A stretch of DNA of 64,000 nucleotides from CAVQKZ01 sp963837325 (GTDB lineage Bacteria > Actinomycetota > Actinomycetes > Mycobacteriales > Jatrophihabitantaceae), in NCBI GenBank assembly GCA_963837325.1, contig CAWIMV010000001.1:930001-994000 (forward strand). The letters are read 5' to 3'. Of this stretch, positions 24,588 to 32,749 are shown piece after piece; the stretch's first letter is position 1, and each line of letters begins with the position of its first letter. Under the pieces are notes generated by a model that did no database searches, was not told the origin of the DNA, and saw nothing but the letters and a program-made list of their open reading frames with translations. A program made the position numbers and the translations under genes.

Positions 24588-24754
24588 CATCTGTCACGAT
24601 TTTCTCCGATGTTTTTGCCTCGCAGTGTTTGCGTTCCGGGAGCATCGGTCGTAACCTTTCCGAGACCTTCCGGTCCCATTGGCACCCATACCGGGCGTCA
24701 CCGGGGGTCACCGCCGAATCGCACGGCGTCGGGGATGCCTGCCCAGCAGGCTTT

Positions 24755-24893
24755 CCGGACGGCGAACCGGGGACCCACGTGTTCCTTGGGGTGAATCGGT
24801 ACGGAGTGGCTCAGCAACGAGCGACTCGGTGCCGTAGGGCTACTTCCGGCCCGAACCCGTCAGCTAACTCGGTAGGCGGCTAGGGAGAAACGG
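24755..24893 (+). ncRNA. ydaO/yuaA-type c-di-AMP riboswitch
   Basis: The conserved actinobacterial aptamer elements occur in order: CGAACCGGGGACCCACG (about 24763-24779), TTGGGGTGAATCGG (24786-24799), a variable GC stem, then CCCGTCAGCTAACTCGG (24856-24872), GTAGGCGG and GGGAGAAACGG. This layout matches the leaders of NlpC/P60 and resuscitation-factor genes in streptomycetes, as I recall them. It should lower expression of the downstream endopeptidase when c-di-AMP is high. The exact stem boundaries were not computed. Confidence 0.88.
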
Positions 24894-24906
24894 AGTTCCG
24901 CCGACA

Positions 24907-25938
24907 GTGGCGATTCGACTCACACGTCGTTTGAATCTTGTCGTGGCTGGCGTGACATCCGCCGCTGCCGCTGTCCTGTTGGTCCCGACTCTCGCTTCGG
25001 CCACGCCGGACGCGACACCGAGCGTCACGGCCGTCCAGCAACAGCTGGGCGCTCTCGCCTTGCGCAACACCCAGCTCGTCGAGAAGTACAACCAGGCCCA
25101 GGTCGACGTCGCCGCCAAGCAAAAGGCGGCCGCCGCCGGCGCCCGCCAGGCGGCCAAGCTGCACGCGGATTTCGAGCAGGCGCGTCTGCAACTCAGCCAG
25201 ACCGTCGCGGCTCAGTACGAAGGCGGTGCCTTCAGCGCAACCGGCGCGTTGCTGTCCAGTTCGAACGGCCAGAGCTATCTCGACCAGCTCAACACGATGA
25301 GCATCGTGTCGTCGCACACCGCGCAGATCCTCAGCCGCTTGAACAGGGCCCACACGGTGGCTTCGTCAGCGCAGCACCGCGCGGCGTCGTTGCTCGCCAC
25401 TGCAAAGTCCAAGCGTGACGCGCTGGCCAAGCAGAAGACCGCCGTCCAGCGGCAGATCGACAAGTACACGACGCTGTTGGCCACCCTGAACTCGGCCCAG
25501 CGCTACGCATTCCAGCGGTCCATGAACCCGGCCGTGACGCCGACGCCAACGCTGACGAAGGTTCCGCCGGGCGTGTCCGGTAAGGCGAAGGTCGCGGTGC
25601 AGTTTGCACTGGCGCAGGTCGGCAAGCCCTACTCGTTCGGAGCGGCGGGGCCGGGCAGCTATGACTGCTCTGGGCTGACGATGGCGTCCTGGGCCGCGGC
25701 CGGTGTCTCGCTGCCGCACTCGGCCGCCGATCAATACAACTACGGCACCCACGTGTCGCCGACCACGGCAACACTGGCACCAGGCGACCTGGTCTTCTTC
25801 TACAGCCCAATCGGACACGTCACCATCTACATCGGTAACGGGATGATGGTGTCGGCCCCGCAAGAGGGCGAGAACGTGTCGGTCGTCCCCCTGTCGGCGT
25901 TCAACGGCAGCATCACGGGAGCGACTCGATTGTCCTGA
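24907..25938 (+). CDS. NlpC/P60-family peptidoglycan endopeptidase
   Basis: A 343-residue secreted cell-wall hydrolase (Rv2190c position, from memory). A signal peptide (about 1-33, ending near ASA) is followed by a long coiled coil (about 40-195). The C-terminal NlpC/P60 domain (about 225-343) has the catalytic Cys in GSYDCSGLTMASW, the His in GHVTIYIG and a third polar position downstream. It cleaves stem peptides between D-Glu and the diamino acid. Expression is probably set by the upstream c-di-AMP riboswitch. The GTG start has CGGAG about 11 bp upstream. Confidence 0.93.
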   Translation: MAIRLTRRLNLVVAGVTSAAAAVLLVPTLASATPDATPSVTAVQQQLGALALRNTQLVEKYNQAQVDVAAKQKAAAAGARQAAKLHADFEQARLQLSQTVAAQYEGGAFSATGALLSSSNGQSYLDQLNTMSIVSSHTAQILSRLNRAHTVASSAQHRAASLLATAKSKRDALAKQKTAVQRQIDKYTTLLATLNSAQRYAFQRSMNPAVTPTPTLTKVPPGVSGKAKVAVQFALAQVGKPYSFGAAGPGSYDCSGLTMASWAAAGVSLPHSAADQYNYGTHVSPTTATLAPGDLVFFYSPIGHVTIYIGNGMMVSAPQEGENVSVVPLSAFNGSITGATRLS

Positions 25939-25991
25939 GCTTTAATCCGCAAGAACCCCCCCGGCGGCGGCCGCGCACTCTGTGCGCGGCT

Positions 25992-26027
25992 GTCGTCGTC
26001 TGCGGGTCGGTCGTCGTCTGCGGGTCG
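25992..26027 (+). repeat. 18-bp perfect tandem repeat (x2) in a signal-peptide region
   Basis: GTCGTCGTCTGCGGGTCG occurs twice in tandem just upstream of the GTG at 26028. In the frame of the downstream gene it reads VVVCGS twice, extending the hydrophobic core of what looks like a lipoprotein signal peptide. Confidence 0.8.
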
Positions 26028-27281
26028 GTGCTGGCTTCGTGTGGGGGCGCGGTCGACGACACGGGGAAGGCCGGACCACACGTCGGATCCGGTGCCGGCG
26101 CGCCCACGCTGGGACAAGTGGGCGCTGTGCTGAACCGGCATGCCGACGCGGTAGTGCGCCACTCGACCCGGACCTTCCTGGCCGACGTCGACCCGTCGAC
26201 GGCAGCGGCCGGGTTCCGTAGCCGCCAGCGGGCTCAGATCGCCGGCCTCGCCACCGTGCCGCTCAGGAGCTGGCGCTACGACATCGACTCGCCGGTCACC
26301 GATCGAGCCGCGCTCGGGGCCAGTGCGAAACGCCTCGGGGCGCCGGTACTGATCGTGCACGTGTCGCTGTCCTATGCCTTGACGTTCGTGGATGGCCGGC
26401 CGAGCGCCCATGACCTCTGGTGGACGTTCGTGCGGCGGCACGGCCGGGTGCTCATCGCCGCCGACGACGACATGGCGCAGACGGGCGGCGCGAGCTGGAC
26501 CGGGCCGTGGGACTACGGACGGCTGGTCGCGGTGCGTGGGGTGGCCAGCCTGGTGCTCGGGCACCCGGCCGAGTCGGCGTCGTTGCCGCGCATCGCTGCG
26601 GCTGTGGACGCCGCTGTGCCGGCGGTCACCGAAGTCTGGGGACGCGGTTGGAGCCGCCGCGTCGCCGTCCTGGTGCCGGACTCGGAGCGGGAGCTGGCCG
26701 CGCTGGTCGGAGCCGCCGGCGTCGCGCTGAGCGACATCTCGGCGGTGGCCGTGTCCGACGCGCAGGGTCCGGACGGCGGTACGCCGTCCGGGCAGCGATT
26801 GGTGTTGAACCCGGCCGCGCTGGACCGGCTTTCGTCGACCGGGCTGGGGATCGTCATCCGCCACGAGGTGACGCACATCGCGACCGCGGCGAGCACCGGG
26901 CCGTCGTCGCCGCGCTGGCTGGTCGAGGGTTTCGCCGACTACGTGGCCAATGCCGGCAGCGGGCAGTCCGTGCACGCCGCCGCACCCGAGCTGCGGGCCG
27001 AGGTGGCTCGCGGCGACCTACCGGGCGCGTTGCCGGTCGACGCAGCTTTTGCCCCCGGCGGCGCACGGCTGCCTCAGGTGTACGAGCAATCGTGGCTGGC
27101 GTGTCGCCTCGTCGCGGCCCGGGTCGGACCGGCCGGCTTGGTGCGGTTTTATCGGCTCGTCGCAACGTCGCCGGATTCGCCGCCTGTGGCGGTCGCCGCC
27201 GCGCTGCGAGCGACGTTGGGGGAGTCGCCGGCTGCATTCACCGCCCAGTGGCGAAGTTATCTGCGAGGGCAGCTCGGATGA
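26028..27281 (+). CDS. putative lipoprotein with zinc-metallopeptidase (MA-like) motif
   Basis: The stated frame gives 417 residues. It carries HEVTH (about residue 285) followed by WLVEGFADY, a gluzincin-like arrangement with a downstream Glu as third zinc ligand. The GTG at 26028 gives only MLASCGG before the lipobox Cys, too short for a signal peptide. The same frame upstream encodes RRRPRTLCAAVVVC and a hydrophobic run, so translation probably starts earlier at a non-canonical codon (ATT 25929 or CTG 25935), near the end of the NlpC gene. Substrate unknown. It overlaps pimB by 4 bp (ATGA). Confidence 0.7.
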   Translation: MLASCGGAVDDTGKAGPHVGSGAGAPTLGQVGAVLNRHADAVVRHSTRTFLADVDPSTAAAGFRSRQRAQIAGLATVPLRSWRYDIDSPVTDRAALGASAKRLGAPVLIVHVSLSYALTFVDGRPSAHDLWWTFVRRHGRVLIAADDDMAQTGGASWTGPWDYGRLVAVRGVASLVLGHPAESASLPRIAAAVDAAVPAVTEVWGRGWSRRVAVLVPDSERELAALVGAAGVALSDISAVAVSDAQGPDGGTPSGQRLVLNPAALDRLSSTGLGIVIRHEVTHIATAASTGPSSPRWLVEGFADYVANAGSGQSVHAAAPELRAEVARGDLPGALPVDAAFAPGGARLPQVYEQSWLACRLVAARVGPAGLVRFYRLVATSPDSPPVAVAAALRATLGESPAAFTAQWRSYLRGQLG

Positions 27282-28399
27282 GGCGCACGCTGATCGTCAC
27301 CAACGACTTTCCGCCCCGCCAGGGTGGCATCCAGTCCTTCGTGCACCAGACGGCCCTTCGGCAGCCGCCGGGCTCCGTCGTCGTCTACGCGTCCGACTAC
27401 GCCGGCTCCGCAGCGTTCGACGCAGCCCAAGAGTTCCCCGTCGTGCGGCACGGCACCGGGCTGTTGCTGCCGACGCCAGCGGCCCGGAGCCGCATCGCAG
27501 GAATCCTGCGGGCGCATGAGTGCACCGCCGTGTGGTTCGGTGCCGCGGCGCCGCTCGGGCTGTTAGCGCCGTCGCTGCGGACGGCCGGCGCCGAGCGGAT
27601 CGTCGCATCGACGCACGGTCATGAGGTCGGCTGGGCGATGCTGCCCGCGGCCCGGCAGGCACTACGCCGGATCGGCCGTTCCTGCGACATCGTCACCTAC
27701 TTGGGTGAGTACGCCCGACGCCGGCTGCAGGGGGCGTTGGGAAGACAGGCCACGCTGCGTCAGCTCGCTCCGGGTGTCGACACCGACACCTTCCACCCGC
27801 GCAACGACGGCGCGGTGGTGCGGGCGAGATACGGCCTGGATACCCGTCCGGTCATCGTCTGTGTCTCTCGGCTCGTCCCCCGCAAAGGCCAGGACACCCT
27901 GGTGCGGGCCCTGCCGGCGATCCGGGCGGCCGTACCCGACGCCGCACTGCTGCTGGTCGGGTCCGGGCCCTACCGGGACGAGCTGGCTGCGCTGGCGAAG
28001 CGAGAGGGGGTCGCGGAGCACGTTCTGCTCTCCGGCGGCGTTCCGTTCGCCGAACTGCCGGCGCACTACGCGGCCGGCGATGTGTTCGCGATGCCGTGCC
28101 GCACCCGCCGCGGCGGGTTGGACGTCGAGGGCCTCGGCATCGTGTACCTGGAGGCTTCCGCCACCGGCCTGCCCGTGCTCGCCGGCGACTCGGGCGGCGC
28201 GCCCGACGCGGTCCGCGAGGGTGAGACCGGATACGTCGTGGACGGCCGGAACGAGCAACTCGTCGCCGCGCGGCTCGTCGAGTTGTTGCGCGATCGCGAG
28301 CTGCGGGCCCGAATGGGCGCCGCGGGCCGGGCGTGGGTCGAGCGCGACTGGCCGTGGGACAAGAAGGCCGCCCAGCTAAGAGAAATGTTGGACGGATAG
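27278..28399 (+). CDS. pimB: GDP-mannose-dependent PIM alpha-mannosyltransferase (PimB type)
   Basis: A 373-residue GT4 glycosyltransferase (Rv2188c-like). The N-terminus TLIVTNDFPPRQGGIQSFV and the C-terminal nucleotide-sugar site PCRTRRGGLDVEGLGIVYLEASA, plus FAMPCR, match PimB rather than general glycosyltransferases. It adds the second mannose to phosphatidyl-myo-inositol mannoside at the cytoplasmic membrane face. The ATG overlaps the preceding stop. It converges on the acyl-CoA ligase gene with 1 bp between stops. Confidence 0.9.
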   Translation: MRRTLIVTNDFPPRQGGIQSFVHQTALRQPPGSVVVYASDYAGSAAFDAAQEFPVVRHGTGLLLPTPAARSRIAGILRAHECTAVWFGAAAPLGLLAPSLRTAGAERIVASTHGHEVGWAMLPAARQALRRIGRSCDIVTYLGEYARRRLQGALGRQATLRQLAPGVDTDTFHPRNDGAVVRARYGLDTRPVIVCVSRLVPRKGQDTLVRALPAIRAAVPDAALLLVGSGPYRDELAALAKREGVAEHVLLSGGVPFAELPAHYAAGDVFAMPCRTRRGGLDVEGLGIVYLEASATGLPVLAGDSGGAPDAVREGETGYVVDGRNEQLVAARLVELLRDRELRARMGAAGRAWVERDWPWDKKAAQLREMLDG

Positions 28400-28400
28400 G

Positions 28401-30191
28401 TCAGCTGTACAGGTCGGCGATCTGGCCGGCGCACTCGCCTTGGACGACGTTGCGCTTGAGCTTCAGCGACGGCGTGAGCTGGCCGCCGGACTCGGTCCAG
28501 TCCTCGGCGAGGATGGTGAATTTGCGGATCGCCTCGGCCTTGCTGACTGCCTTGTTCGCATCGTCGACCGCGGCCTGCACCTCGTCGCGCAACTTCGGGT
28601 CGTCGACGAGGTCGGCGATGCTCGTGGACTCCGGCAGGCCGTTGCGCTCCAGCCAGGTCGGGAACGACTCGGGGTCGATCGTGACCAACGCCGCGATGAA
28701 CGGCTTGCCGTCGCCCACGACGAGACACTGGCTGACCGGCCAGTGCGCCCGGACGCGGTCCTCGAGCACGGCTGGCGCGACGTTCTTGCCCCCGGCGGTG
28801 ACGATGAGTTCCTTCTTGCGGCCGGTGATCCGGACGAAACCGTCGTCATCTATCTCGCCGATGTCGCCGCTGTGGAACCAACCGTCCGCGTCGATCGTCT
28901 CAGCCGTGGCGGTCGGGTTCTGCCAGTAGCCGGCGAAGACGAGGGGCGACTTGAACAGCAACTCGCCGTCGTCGGCGACCCGTACGGTGACGCCGCCGAC
29001 CGGGCGACCTACCGTGCCGATCTTCAGCGCGCCGGGACGGTTGACACAGACGCCGGCGGTGGTCTCGGTGAGGCCGTAGCCCTCGTAGATCGTGATGCCG
29101 ACGCCACGGAAGAAGTGGCCCAGCCGCTTGCCCAACGGTGCGCCACCGGAAACCGCGGCTACGCAGTTGCCGCCCAATGCGGCCCGCAGCTTGCTGTAGA
29201 CCAGCCGATCGAACACCGCGTGCTGCAGGCGCAGCGGCAGCGGCGCCGTGCCGTCGGCCGTGGCTTCGCTGTATGCGATCGCGACGTTCTCGGCCCGGTC
29301 GAAGATCTTGCCTTTGCCCGAGGCGTGCGCGCGCTGCTTGGCCGAGTTGTAGACCTTCTCGAACACACGGGGCACCGCAAGCACGAAGGTCGGTTTGAAG
29401 CTGGCCAGGTCGTCGAGCAGGTTCTTGACGTCGGCGGTGTGGCCGAGCGTGCACCCGGCCGCGATCGCGCCGATCTCGATCGCGCGACCGAATACGTGTG
29501 CGATCGGCAGGAACAGCAGGGTCGAGGTGTCCTGGTTGAGGAATTCCTCGAGGCCGTCACGCAACTCGGCGACTTCATTGACGAAGCTGCGGTGGTTGAG
29601 CTGGCAGCCCTTCGGCCGGCCGGTGGTGCCCGACGTGTAGATGATCGACGCCAGGTCGTCGAGTGTGACCGATTCCCGGCGCTTGGTGACCTCGTCGTCA
29701 CTGACCTGCTCGCCGGCGTCGGTCAGCGCGGCGAGCGCGCCGTCCTCGAACTGCCAGACGTCGGCCAGGTCGGGCGTCTTGACCCGCACGGACTCGACAA
29801 TCTCGGCGTGGTCGGTCGTCTCGACGAAGACACCCTTCGCGCCGGCGTCGGAAAGGATCCATTCGACCTGCTCAGCGCTGGAGGTCTCGTAGATGGGGAC
29901 GACCACCGCGCCGACGGTGAACAGGGCGAAGTCGGCAACGGTCCATTCGTAGCGGGTCTTACTCATCACCGCGATCCGGTCGCCGGTCTGGATGCCGGCC
30001 GCCAGCAGCCCCTTGGCCACGGCGGTGACCTCTGCGGCGAACTGCGCTGCCGTCACGTCCTGCCAGGCGTCGTCGACCCGGCGCCGCAGCGCCACGTGAT
30101 CGGGCCGGTCAGCCGCGCTCTCGAACGCGAAGTCGGCGGTGTTGCTTTCGTTGAGAGTCTTGACGTCGCTGGCGACATGCAGCTCGCGCAC
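28401..30191 (-). CDS. long-chain fatty-acid-CoA ligase (FadD15 type)
   Basis: A 596-residue ANL-superfamily enzyme. Motifs are IIYTSGTTGRPKGC (P-loop), YEGYGLTETTAGVCVN, GWFHSGDIGEIDDDGFVRITGRKKE (hinge) and the C-terminal catalytic Lys in AIRKFTIL. It activates long-chain fatty acids to acyl-CoA. Its position next to pimB matches Rv2187/fadD15 (from memory). GTG 30191 has AAAGGA about 10 bp upstream. Confidence 0.94.
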   Translation of the reverse strand: MRELHVASDVKTLNESNTADFAFESAADRPDHVALRRRVDDAWQDVTAAQFAAEVTAVAKGLLAAGIQTGDRIAVMSKTRYEWTVADFALFTVGAVVVPIYETSSAEQVEWILSDAGAKGVFVETTDHAEIVESVRVKTPDLADVWQFEDGALAALTDAGEQVSDDEVTKRRESVTLDDLASIIYTSGTTGRPKGCQLNHRSFVNEVAELRDGLEEFLNQDTSTLLFLPIAHVFGRAIEIGAIAAGCTLGHTADVKNLLDDLASFKPTFVLAVPRVFEKVYNSAKQRAHASGKGKIFDRAENVAIAYSEATADGTAPLPLRLQHAVFDRLVYSKLRAALGGNCVAAVSGGAPLGKRLGHFFRGVGITIYEGYGLTETTAGVCVNRPGALKIGTVGRPVGGVTVRVADDGELLFKSPLVFAGYWQNPTATAETIDADGWFHSGDIGEIDDDGFVRITGRKKELIVTAGGKNVAPAVLEDRVRAHWPVSQCLVVGDGKPFIAALVTIDPESFPTWLERNGLPESTSIADLVDDPKLRDEVQAAVDDANKAVSKAEAIRKFTILAEDWTESGGQLTPSLKLKRNVVQGECAGQIADLYS

Positions 30192-30326
30192 TCGTCCGTC
30201 GTCCTTTCAGGGGTTTGGTCCATTGTGAACCAGAAACCGCGCCCACGCCCGTTGGGGGCGGGGTCACCGTAGCTTGCCGGTCCGAGCGGGCGCGACCGAG
30301 ACGCAGGGCCGTGCCATCCTGGGCCC

Positions 30327-30719
30327 ATGCCGGCCATCGACATCGTCGACTCCACCTGGATCGGCGCCCCGCCTGCCGTCGTCGCCCCCATCGTCGGTGA
30401 TCCGGCCAACTGGGATCGCTGGTGGCCTGCGCTGGACCTGGCCGTCGACGAACTGCGCGGCGAGAAGGGCGTGCGCTGGATCGTGCGGCCAGACGCAAAT
30501 GGGGAGTTCGGCTCCATGGAGGTATGGCTGGAGCCGGCGTTCGACGGGGTGGTGCTGCACTACTTCCTGCGCCTGGACGCGGCGCCGGGGCGTCGGATGA
30601 GCCGGAGCCGGCAGGCTCGCCTCACCGACAGCCACCGCCACCACGTCAAGCAGCTGTTCTGGGCGCTCGGTGACCAACTCGATCCCGGCCGTACCGCCCG
30701 GATAGCTGCCCCCCGGTAA
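30327..30719 (+). CDS. SRPBCC-like (polyketide cyclase/dehydrase fold) protein
   Basis: A 130-residue START-like domain: IDIVDSTWIGAPPAVVAPIVGDPANWDRWWP at the N-terminus and a C-terminal amphipathic helix (HRHHVKQLFWALGDQL). It probably binds a hydrophobic ligand; there are no catalytic residues to assign. CATCCT (30315-30320) lies 6 bp before the ATG, a leaderless arrangement. It precedes a second SRPBCC gene by 10 bp. Confidence 0.82.
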   Translation: MPAIDIVDSTWIGAPPAVVAPIVGDPANWDRWWPALDLAVDELRGEKGVRWIVRPDANGEFGSMEVWLEPAFDGVVLHYFLRLDAAPGRRMSRSRQARLTDSHRHHVKQLFWALGDQLDPGRTARIAAPR

Positions 30720-30729
30720 CCTCTGCGGA

Positions 30730-31170
30730 ATGGCCGACCAGTCGACTCAGTCGATCACGATCGACGCCCCGCCGGCAGCGGTCATGGCCGTCATCGCGGA
30801 CTTCGCCAACTATCCGGCGTGGACCGGCTCGGTCAAGAAGGCTGACGTGCTCGAAACCGACGCCGACGGCCGGGCCCGCCGAGTGGCCTTCACGCTGGAT
30901 GCTGGCGTCATCCGCGACGAGTACGAACTCGAGTACGAGTGGAGCGGGGATTCCCGCGTCGAGTGGCACCTGGTCTCCGGGCACATGATGCGGGCCCAGC
31001 ACGGCTCGTACGGGCTCGAACCGGACACTGGCGGCGGCACGCTGGTGACGTACTCGCTGACCGTCGACCTCGCGATTCCGATGCTCGGCCTGCTCAAGCG
31101 CAAGGCCGAACGAGTTGTCATGGACACCGCGCTCAAAGAGCTCAAGAAGCGCGTGGAGTCCGGCTCATGA
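30730..31170 (+). CDS. SRPBCC family protein (Rv2185c/TB16.3-like)
   Basis: A 146-residue START-like protein (TQSITIDAPPAAVMAVIADFANYPAWTGSVKKA at the N-terminus, a helical C-terminus ALKELKKRVE). Its position beside an ArsA-type ATPase matches the mycobacterial TB16.3/Rv2184c pair (from memory). TAACCT (30717-30722) is 7 bp before the ATG. Its stop overlaps the ATPase start by 4 bp, so the two are likely translated together. Confidence 0.88.
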   Translation: MADQSTQSITIDAPPAAVMAVIADFANYPAWTGSVKKADVLETDADGRARRVAFTLDAGVIRDEYELEYEWSGDSRVEWHLVSGHMMRAQHGSYGLEPDTGGGTLVTYSLTVDLAIPMLGLLKRKAERVVMDTALKELKKRVESGS

Positions 31171-32375
31171 GAATCATCCTGTTCACCGGCAAAGGCGGCG
31201 TGGGCAAGACCACAACCGCGTCGGCCACCGCGCTGCGCCTCGCCGACCGCGGTTTGAAGACGTTGTTGCTGTCGACCGATGTCGCTCACTCGCTCGGCGA
31301 TGCGCTGGGGGTTGAGCTGACCGGCCAGCCCACCGAGGTCGCGCCGAGCCTCTGGGCGGTGCAGATCGACACGCAGAGTCGTTTCGAGGCAGCCTGGCGC
31401 GACGTCCAGCGGTTCCTCGTCGACATGCTGGCGAACAGCGGGGTCGATCCGATCACCGCCGACGAGCTGACCGTGCTGCCCGGCGTCGACGAGGTTCTGG
31501 CCCTGCTCGCGGTGCGCGAGCTGGCGATCGCCGGTGACTGGGACGTACTTGTGGTCGACTGCGCGCCGACGGCCGAGACGCTTCGCCTCCTGGCCCTGCC
31601 CGAGGCGCTGTCGTGGTACCTGCAGAAAGTCTTTCCCGCCCATCGCCGGCTTGCGCGCGGCATGCGCCCGATTGCCGCGATGCTCGGCCGCGGTGAGGTG
31701 ATCCCGCCGGACAACATCTTCGAGGCGCTCCTTCGGCTCAACGACGAGCTGGCCGCGGTGCGGCAACTGCTCGGCGACCCAGCCGTCACTTCCGTGCGGC
31801 TAGTGCTCACCCCGGAGTCCGTCGTCGTGGCCGAGGCCCGGCGCACCTTCACCGCGCTGTCGCTGTATGGCTACGCGGTCGACCTGGTGATCGCCAACCG
31901 GGTGTTCCCGGCCGGTGACGACGAGTGGCGCCAGGGCTGGGCCCGATCGCAACAGCACCAGCTGGTCGGCATCCGGGAGTCCTTCGCCGGGCTGCCGGTC
32001 CGGGAGCTGCCCTATCGGGCCGGCGAACCGGTCGGGCCTGCCGCCTTGCGTGAGGTCGCGGACGGTCTCTACGGCGAGCTGCCCGGCGACGACCCGGCGC
32101 CGGCCGCAACCACCGGTGAGCTGCTCAGCATCGACACGGTAGGTGAGCAGTTCGTGTTGCGGATGGCGCTGCCGTTGGCGACCAAGGCCGCCGTTGACGT
32201 CGCCCGCGCCGGTGACGATCTCGTGCTGACGGTCGCCGGGAACCGGCGGGTGCTGACCCTGCCGAGCGTGCTGCGTCGGTGCGAAGTCGTCTCGGGGGAA
32301 TTCCACGACGGCGAGCTGCGGGTGTGCTTCGCCCCGGACCCGGCCCGATGGCCGGGCGGCGGCCCCTATGCCTGA
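31167..32375 (+). CDS. ArsA/GET3-type P-loop ATPase
   Basis: A 402-residue ATPase with a deviant Walker A FTGKGGVGKTTTASATA at the N-terminus, switch I DVAHSLGDALG and a DTAP-like switch II in DCAPTAETLRLLALPE. The C-terminal beta-rich domain (about 320-402) resembles the small HSP20-like fold seen in bacterial ArsA relatives. No ars genes or metalloid Cys triad are seen, so arsenite export is unlikely; membrane-protein targeting or lipid-linked roles are possible. It overlaps genes on both sides. Confidence 0.88.
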   Translation: MRIILFTGKGGVGKTTTASATALRLADRGLKTLLLSTDVAHSLGDALGVELTGQPTEVAPSLWAVQIDTQSRFEAAWRDVQRFLVDMLANSGVDPITADELTVLPGVDEVLALLAVRELAIAGDWDVLVVDCAPTAETLRLLALPEALSWYLQKVFPAHRRLARGMRPIAAMLGRGEVIPPDNIFEALLRLNDELAAVRQLLGDPAVTSVRLVLTPESVVVAEARRTFTALSLYGYAVDLVIANRVFPAGDDEWRQGWARSQQHQLVGIRESFAGLPVRELPYRAGEPVGPAALREVADGLYGELPGDDPAPAATTGELLSIDTVGEQFVLRMALPLATKAAVDVARAGDDLVLTVAGNRRVLTLPSVLRRCEVVSGEFHDGELRVCFAPDPARWPGGGPYA

Positions 32376-32742
32376 GCGCACCTTCGCCGACGGTCCCGAG
32401 GGCACGGGTGGGGGACGGCCGCTGGCGGAGGACGCCCTGCGGCTGGTGTCGTCGCTGCAGGACTGGGCCCAGAGTTGGGCCGAGCGGCCCCGCGGCGAGG
32501 CTGCCGCATCAGCACCCGGCAGCGATTGCCAGTGGTGCCCGCTGTGCCAGTTCGTGGCCGTGATGCGAGGTGAACGCCCCGAGCTCACCGAGCGAATCGC
32601 TGAAGCCGGGACAGCGCTAGCCACGGCTCTGCGCGCAGTCGCCGAGGCGGCCGCGGGTGCCTCCGGCCCGTCCGGTCCGCGGCGTGAATCACCGCCTCCG
32701 GCTCCGCGCGTGCAGAAGATCAACCTCGGCGATCGGGCCTGA
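32368..32742 (+). CDS. conserved hypothetical protein with CxxCxxC motif, ArsA partner
   Basis: A 124-residue protein. The centre holds CQWCPLCQFVAVMRGERPELTER, a probable zinc-binding knuckle on a helix; both ends are Ala/Pro-rich. It overlaps the ATPase gene by 8 bp and precedes the ROK kinase by 7 bp. I recall similar small CxxC proteins after the ArsA-like gene in other actinobacteria. A physical partnership is inferred from coupling only. Confidence 0.72.
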   Translation: MPERTFADGPEGTGGGRPLAEDALRLVSSLQDWAQSWAERPRGEAAASAPGSDCQWCPLCQFVAVMRGERPELTERIAEAGTALATALRAVAEAAAGASGPSGPRRESPPPAPRVQKINLGDRA

Positions 32743-32749
32743 GCCGGCC

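Noticed and set aside
28440..30272. 610-codon open frame antisense to the acyl-CoA ligase
   Set aside because: It mirrors the real gene's codon pattern, has no family motifs and no promoter or ribosome site; a high-GC shadow frame.
31167..32375. Arsenite-export ATPase
   Set aside because: No arsB, arsR or metalloid-binding Cys triad; the neighbours are SRPBCC and CxxC proteins.
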